DNA of 64,000 nt from Thozetella sp. PMI_491 (Eukaryota; Ascomycota; Sordariomycetes; Chaetosphaeriales; Chaetosphaeriaceae): the NCBI GenBank assembly GCA_021432635.1, contig MU270055.1:1-64000 (forward strand), read 5' to 3'. Every line of letters begins with the position of its first letter. Position 1 is the first letter of the stretch. Below, piece by piece: positions 59,470 through 64,000 of this stretch. The notes under the pieces are model-generated. The model was given only the letters and a program-made list of their open reading frames with translations, was not told the origin of the DNA and did no database searches. Position numbers and translations under genes: made by a program.

Positions 59470-60042
59470 CGCGACGGGGTGATCGGAGAGGATTGAGGTG
59501 AAGGTGTTCTTGGTCTCGTCGCGGGGGTGGCTAGCGCAGGCGTCGTTTTACGGTTCTTGGCTGCGAGAAGCTTGGGTTGGTTGATGGTGGCGGGCGGGAG
59601 GTCGTGGAAAAAAAGTTTAGAATCTGGCGTATAGCTTAAGTTTCTCCCCAGCGCCAGGACGGCGGATGACTCAGCAGAGCAGCCTCTTACTTTCACTTAC
59701 ACGCGAACAGGCACCGGGATGCCCCTAGCTGCTTGCAAACTAAGGCTTGCGCTCTATTTATCTGCCTAAAAGAGACCCGTGAATATGTTTAGACAGATAA
59801 GTAGAGCATAATCCTAGTAAATATACCGCGTGTTTTTCGCGGCAATTCTGGGATAGGAAGAGACTATCGGATTGCTGTCGTCTATAAAGAGATACTACAG
59901 GTACTAAGAAGCGAAGATATATGGCACCTGTTGAATTGGACTACCATTCTGTCACCCAATTCCACATTATGACGCCCCATGCCATGTTCAGAGTATTAAA
60001 GTGATCACCTTATTTTGAGCAAAGTAAAAACTAGGGCCACAA
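59470..60042. other. Intergenic, prp11 upstream region
   Basis: GC-rich next to prp11, turning clearly A/T-rich beyond about 59.75 kb, where the gene relics begin. Confidence 0.5.
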
Positions 60043-60774
60043 TTACCGTGAAAACGAGGCAGTAAATAACCATGATAACACATACTGTATTCCTCTTCTC
60101 ATTGTCGCCATCCCACCAGTAGAATATATAAGCGAGTAAAATTGCAAGGAAAGAAGAATAAAAACTACGAGCACAGCAGTATGTGTGTCCTGAGCCATGT
60201 CGACATAGCTGGTATAGGCTTGCTGGTTACAGGGCTCAGCAAACCCGGAACTGCAGATACTGTCGCGCCAGGTTTGGGTCTGAAACGAGGATTGCATCTT
60301 GGTTGGGCAATTATCATGGAAACACTGGTCCGCTGCCGAGACCACGCTATTCGCCGGTAATGCACAGAAGCGGTTCTGAGTGTCCGAGGCACAGCCGGCA
60401 CGGCTAAGATACTGCAACATGCACTCCTGGATACATATCGGCATTTGTTGCATTATCGATCCTAACGACGGAGCCATTGCATACACCTGCAAACCAGTCC
60501 TCTAGCACATACCAGCAGTTATCCTGGTCTGACGGTCCGGAACCTAGGCATGAGAGCGGTGTCGGTGCCTCGACGCAGAAGCACTGCGCCTTGAGCGAGG
60601 GCTCGAGGGCTCGATGCAACCCAGGCGAGCGGGGGAGAGCCGACCCAAAGTGATGCAGTTTGCTTTTTCGCAGCTCGGGAAGTCGGTCAAACCGATTGCA
60701 TAGTCTCCACTCGAGGGCAAGGCGAGAAGGCTGAGTGCGATCCACGCAACCGGTAGACAGCTTTGCGACATCAT
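60043..60774 (-). pseudogene. CFEM-like cysteine-rich membrane protein, frameshifted
   Basis: ATG at 60774 opens with a signal peptide (CLPVAWIALSLLALPSS) and DYAIGLTDFPSCEKANC, as in fungal CFEM-like ectodomains. At 60597-60612 the 8-base unit GAGGGCTC (plus strand) is duplicated in tandem, shifting the frame. Leaving out one copy continues the protein as GCIEPSLKAQCFCVEAP and NCWYVLEDWFAGVC. A second shift near 60477 (one extra base in a TGCAATGG context) returns to the first frame and gives MPICIQECMLQYLSRAGC, DQCFHDNC and a C-terminal membrane helix (AVLVVFILLSLQFYSLIY). The two changes, +8 and +1, add up to a multiple of three, but the segment between is garbled. An intron at 60483-60426 is an alternative for the second step but would remove conserved cysteines. 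Confidence 0.65.
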
Positions 60775-60915
60775 GTTGGACAGAGGGAAATTTGTTGTGA
60801 CACATGTATCCAAGTGTTCCCCAATATTACCTAGGTAGACATCTGGATAGTTATAGAGACCAACTGGCGGCCGTAGACTTCTGGAAATACATATATCTCC
60901 AAGGATAAGACGAGG

Positions 60916-61092
60916 CTACAGTACGTAGCACTGCAGAATGCAACAGCGAGTGCAGGTTAAGATTGCCGCTATCGCGAAGGAGAAGGTCCAATCGAAGACA
61001 CCACCCACTAGGAGTATCTTTTCTTGGAAGGTTTGTAACACGGCGTGGTTGACCCACGGGGCTAACGAGAAGCCATGATCATACACCCATTT
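60916..61092 (-). pseudogene. Orphan terminal exon of a membrane protein gene
   Basis: A 58-codon frame ending at TAG (60918-60916) reads KWVYDHGFSLAPWVNHAV..., then a hydrophobic stretch (FDWTFSFAIAAILTCTRCCIL). It is preceded by a canonical TTAG acceptor, a CTAAC branch site and a GTAAGT donor at 61132 (40-nt intron). Upstream of that donor the frame stops within 24 nt (TAA), and no start exon can be found. It looks like the 3' remnant of a lost gene. I do not recognise the family. Confidence 0.4.
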
Positions 61093-61233
61093 CTAACCTC
61101 TTGTTAGCCTCGCACTTAATAGGCAGACTTACCTTGTATTCGGTAAGTTTTTAACTTGCAAGGAGTCCCACTAGCCAAGCTAATGTCTCCAAACATTTAT
61201 AGCTCTTTCGTTCTCAATCTACATGGTAACTCT

Positions 61234-61579
61234 ATGGCCGCCTTACATGCTACCTTCATTCTCACCTGCGCGCTCTTACACGCTCCCAAGGGCCTCTCGC
61301 AAGACATCAACGTCGCTTCCATGCCGCCATGTGCCTTGGGGGACGACTGTTTCCCGCTCCACTCATCCACAATAGGCTGTGCCAACTTCAGCTCGTCCTG
61401 TTTCTGCAACTTCAACCCAGCAGAATTCCCGGGATAGCGGAATGTCATTAGCCGAGGAAGCCGGTCTGATATGCGGACTAGTCTCTGGGGTCATCACTAT
61501 CATCGGTTGTGGCGTCACTATTTGGTGCCGAATACGTCAAGTCAGAATCATCGACTTTGTTAGACTCTTTGGCTCCTGA
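61234..61579 (+). pseudogene. CFEM-like fragment with signal peptide and membrane helix
   Basis: ATG at 61234 gives a signal peptide (ATFILTCALLHAPKGLS) and a cysteine pattern MPPCALGDDCFPLHSSTIGC..SSCFCNF like the first half of fungal CFEM-type ectodomains. That frame stops at 61435. The next frame (+1) continues with SLAEEAGLICGLVSGVITIIGCGVTIW, a membrane helix with basic flank, to a stop at 61579. One frame change near 61430 would make a ~110-residue membrane-anchored protein. It may be a truncated relic or a small gene with an unrecognised intron. Confidence 0.4.
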
Positions 61580-62589
61580 TACGTGAATATAGCCCGCCTC
61601 CTCCTTATACACCTTAGGGTACTGCATTAATTTCCAATTATAACAGCGCTGCTTGTGAACGGGGGCTATAACCGCCTTAGAGAGCAAACGTAGCTAGTTG
61701 GTCTGTAAACCGGACTCCACCAGAGGACTATATAAATCACCAGCAATAACAGTTAATTTGAGCTTCCTAACCTCCCTTGTTCCGTAGGAGATACCGTACC
61801 CTTGTTCCTGTGCAGTTTTGTCTTGCACCGCTTTATCCCGTAGAGCCACTAGGTAACCGCGGTATGCGTGCAGACTCCAGAGACAACATTCCATACAGCA
61901 GCTTTTTTTGCCTTGGCAGTTTCTTTGGCTGGGCGACGCCTCGTCTCCTGGTATTTCAGGCAAGTTTGCCTTACCTTAATCTGGGATGACCAGGGGGTGG
62001 GAGGGGGGGTTGCTGGTTGGCATTTGGTGTGCTCAATTTGGACCGACTATCGACGCCGTAACGCGCATCAGCGCAAAGAGGGGATGGGCTTCGCAAGAGG
62101 ATGGGGCGCAACCTGGTGAAGCGGGCATCTTGCCCGGGAGGGATAGGCGCGCGAAGCCCCGTCGGGCCGGGTTTGGATAGTAGTTCCAACCCCGGTAGAT
62201 AGGGGTAATTCTAGACTACGGCTGTTTCCGCATCTTGGGTATAACACGGCCGGAAGTCCCACCGCTCGAAGAGTAAGAATTCAAGCCCTGGGAACACAAC
62301 AGCATTTTTGCCTCTGCCTCGTCCCCTCCCCCTTCCCCCTCCTCCATCCTATATTTGCCGCCGAAGCAAGTCTCTGCTGTTCTTGGCCCACGACATTTAG
62401 CTTCATCCTCCTACGGGGTTTCCACGTTGCACCCTTGTCCTCTAGTTTACCAATTTCGGAGATCTACAGGGGTTCTGACCTCGCAGACGACATCGCTCTG
62501 CCACCCCACAGCGTTTGCACCAACGGCGCAGATCCCAAGGCCAACCCTCGGGAATCATCATCTGTTCCGCACGAGCTCGCGGGTACACG
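61580..62589. other. Intergenic, upstream of the FAD monooxygenase
   Basis: A/T-rich to about 61.95 kb, GC-rich after. No credible gene; the last ~250 bases are pyrimidine-rich like a promoter and leader. Confidence 0.5.
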
Positions 62590-63909
62590 ATGGCGCCGCC
62601 CCTTAAGGTTCTCGTATGCGGCGGCGGCCTGGCCGGCCCGTCCCTCGCCCTCTGGCTCACTCGGGTCGGCTGCGAGGTCACTGTGATCGAGCGGACAGGC
62701 GAGCTCCGCGCGAGCGGCCAGCAGATCGACATTAGGGGTCAGGCCGTGGAGGTTATGCGGCGGATGGGCATCGAGGCTGCTATCCGGGCTAACTTGGTAG
62801 ACGAACCCGGTCTGCAGTTTGTCAATGAAGCGGGCAGGAGGATCGCCTACTTCGGCGCAAACAAGTCCGGGAAGGGCCGCCAGAGCATGACAAGTGAGTT
62901 CGAGATCATGCGCGGAGATTTCTGCCATATCCTGCACGACGCAACCAAGGCAACGACCAAGTGGGTATTCGGCGTGCATGTGGTAGACTTTGAGCAGCTC
63001 TCGGGTGACCAGGGCGTACGGGTGCAGCTCTCAGATGGAACTAGCGACACGTACGACTTGTTGGTCGGCGCGGACGGGCAGGGCTCCAAGATGCGCAAGC
63101 TGATGCTTTCCAAGAGCGGCTTGGAGGACAATCCGAAGATAGTACACGTGAATCTCGCATGGTATTCCATCCCGGCTCAGGACGGCGACACCAACATCGC
63201 AACGGCCATGCTCAGCCCAAACAGGCGCTTCACCATCACCCGCAAAGATAGCCCAGAGACGCTCCGTGTATACTACATGACCTCGTCGACGAGCATGGCC
63301 GACGACCACCCCATGCAGCAGGCGATCCGCAACGGGACCATCGAGGAGCAGAAGAAGGCGTGGGCGGACCACTTCCGCAGCGCAGGCTATCGGGCCGCGA
63401 GGTTCAACGAAGGCATGGACACCCCCGAGGCTGACGACTTTTACTCGTGCGAGGCGCTGCAGGTCAAGCTCGATACCTACTCGCACGGCCGGGTGGTGCT
63501 GGTGGGTGACGCTGGGATGTGTGCGTCGCCGCTCAGCGGGATGGGGACCGCCATCGGACTGGTGACCGCCTACTGCCTCGCCGGTGAGATCGCCAAGCAC
63601 TGCCAGCTCCGGGCCGACGGGCAGCCTGGCGAAGCGGGTGCGCCTGATCCCCGCGAGGGACTCGCGGCGGCGCTCAAGGCGTACGATGAGAGTCTGCGGC
63701 CGTTCATCAACAAAGTCCAAGAGCTGCCGCCCGGAGCCCCGGATTACTGGATGCCCAAATCGTCCTGGTACATCTCGGTCTGGCACTGGTTTCTGTGGTT
63801 CGTCGCGACGTTTGGGCTCGACAAGCTCCTCAGCAAGCTGGCATCGGATGACGTGGCAGGCTGGACCCTGCCGGACTACCCGGAGCTGGGGAGGGTTGAG
63901 GTAAGCTGA
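62590..63909 (+). CDS. FAD-dependent monooxygenase, 439 aa
   Basis: Intronless, ATG at 62590 placed just before the first beta strand. It is a group A flavoprotein hydroxylase. The Rossmann motif is VLVCGGGLAGPSLALWL (Gly11-Gly16), with ribose-binding Glu34-Arg35. A conserved Arg109-Gly110-Asp lies in IMRGDF. The DG motif is DLLVGADGQGSKMR near 157-169, and the second FAD motif is VVLVGDAGMCASPLSGMGTA (Gly306-Asp307). The region between carries substrate-binding strands. A C-terminal hydrophobic, Trp-rich segment (WYISVWHWFLWFVATFG) may contact membrane. Family members hydroxylate aromatic or polyketide substrates with NAD(P)H and O2; the substrate is not predictable here. No other biosynthetic gene is visible within the window, but the gene is at its right edge. 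Confidence 0.9.
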   Translation: MAPPLKVLVCGGGLAGPSLALWLTRVGCEVTVIERTGELRASGQQIDIRGQAVEVMRRMGIEAAIRANLVDEPGLQFVNEAGRRIAYFGANKSGKGRQSMTSEFEIMRGDFCHILHDATKATTKWVFGVHVVDFEQLSGDQGVRVQLSDGTSDTYDLLVGADGQGSKMRKLMLSKSGLEDNPKIVHVNLAWYSIPAQDGDTNIATAMLSPNRRFTITRKDSPETLRVYYMTSSTSMADDHPMQQAIRNGTIEEQKKAWADHFRSAGYRAARFNEGMDTPEADDFYSCEALQVKLDTYSHGRVVLVGDAGMCASPLSGMGTAIGLVTAYCLAGEIAKHCQLRADGQPGEAGAPDPREGLAAALKAYDESLRPFINKVQELPPGAPDYWMPKSSWYISVWHWFLWFVATFGLDKLLSKLASDDVAGWTLPDYPELGRVEVS

Positions 63910-64000
63910 TAATTAAACATACTGCCTCCTGGTTCTCATGGCGCCCTGCATGCCGTATCAGAGAACCCGGCTTAATGATGCTTGGCCGTGGAATATGTGC

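Noticed and set aside
60426-60483. 58-nt intron (GTATGC..CCAG) in the CFEM-like gene
   Set aside because: Phase would fit, but it deletes the conserved VC and MPICIQ cysteine segments, and the upstream 8-bp duplication still breaks the gene.
62464-62979. 171-codon frame on the minus strand
   Set aside because: Overlaps the well-supported FAD monooxygenase in antisense and its leader; no domain.

Overview
The window is nuclear DNA of a filamentous ascomycete, most likely a Sordariomycete and perhaps Sordariales. The evidence is the gene set (cot-1 type NDR kinase, Tim54, TFIIB, Prp11/SF3A2, RSC subunits Sfh1 and Rsc7, HET, CFEM and SLATT proteins), the short introns (mostly 53-152 nt, GT..AG, with CTAAC/CTGAC-like branch points), and GC-rich third codon positions. 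There are no operons, and I found no CRISPR array, rRNA or tRNA gene.

Layout. 1-10 kb: a cupin protein (-), the RSC subunit Sfh1 (-), a DraRnl/Rnl5-like RNA ligase (+) with an unresolved 5' exon, and a coiled-coil protein (-). 10-12.5 kb: one unrecognised protein (-). 12.5-29 kb is an accessory region: a HET-domain protein (+), an amidoligase pseudogene (+), an inverted-repeat element, a 3-TM surface protein (+), a GFA-domain protein (+), a fungal SLATT 2-TM protein (-), and a five-exon STAND/NACHT-ankyrin gene (-) with two in-frame TGA codons. 31-37.6 kb is conserved: a single-pass membrane protein, TFIIB, and the RSC subunit Rsc7/Npl6. 37.6-49.2 kb is an 11.6 kb stretch with no credible gene, ending at an intronless Clg1/Pcl-type cyclin whose leader holds two tiny uORFs. 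52-59.5 kb is conserved: an FAM192A/Fyv6-type protein, Tim54 and cot-1 sharing a divergent promoter, and Prp11. 60-61.6 kb holds three decaying fragments of CFEM-like or membrane-protein genes. 62.6-63.9 kb is an FAD-dependent monooxygenase.

How the parts relate. The conserved genes serve transcription and chromatin (Sfh1, Rsc7, TFIIB), splicing (Prp11, possibly the Fyv6-type protein), mitochondrial import (Tim54) and polarity or cell-cycle control (cot-1, Clg1-like cyclin). The 12.5-29 kb block combines families known or suspected in fungal allorecognition and cell death (HET, STAND-ankyrin, SLATT), two members being broken. Joint function is only inferred. Exon boundaries were placed by hand from splice signals and matching reading-frame phase; no alignment or transcript data were used.
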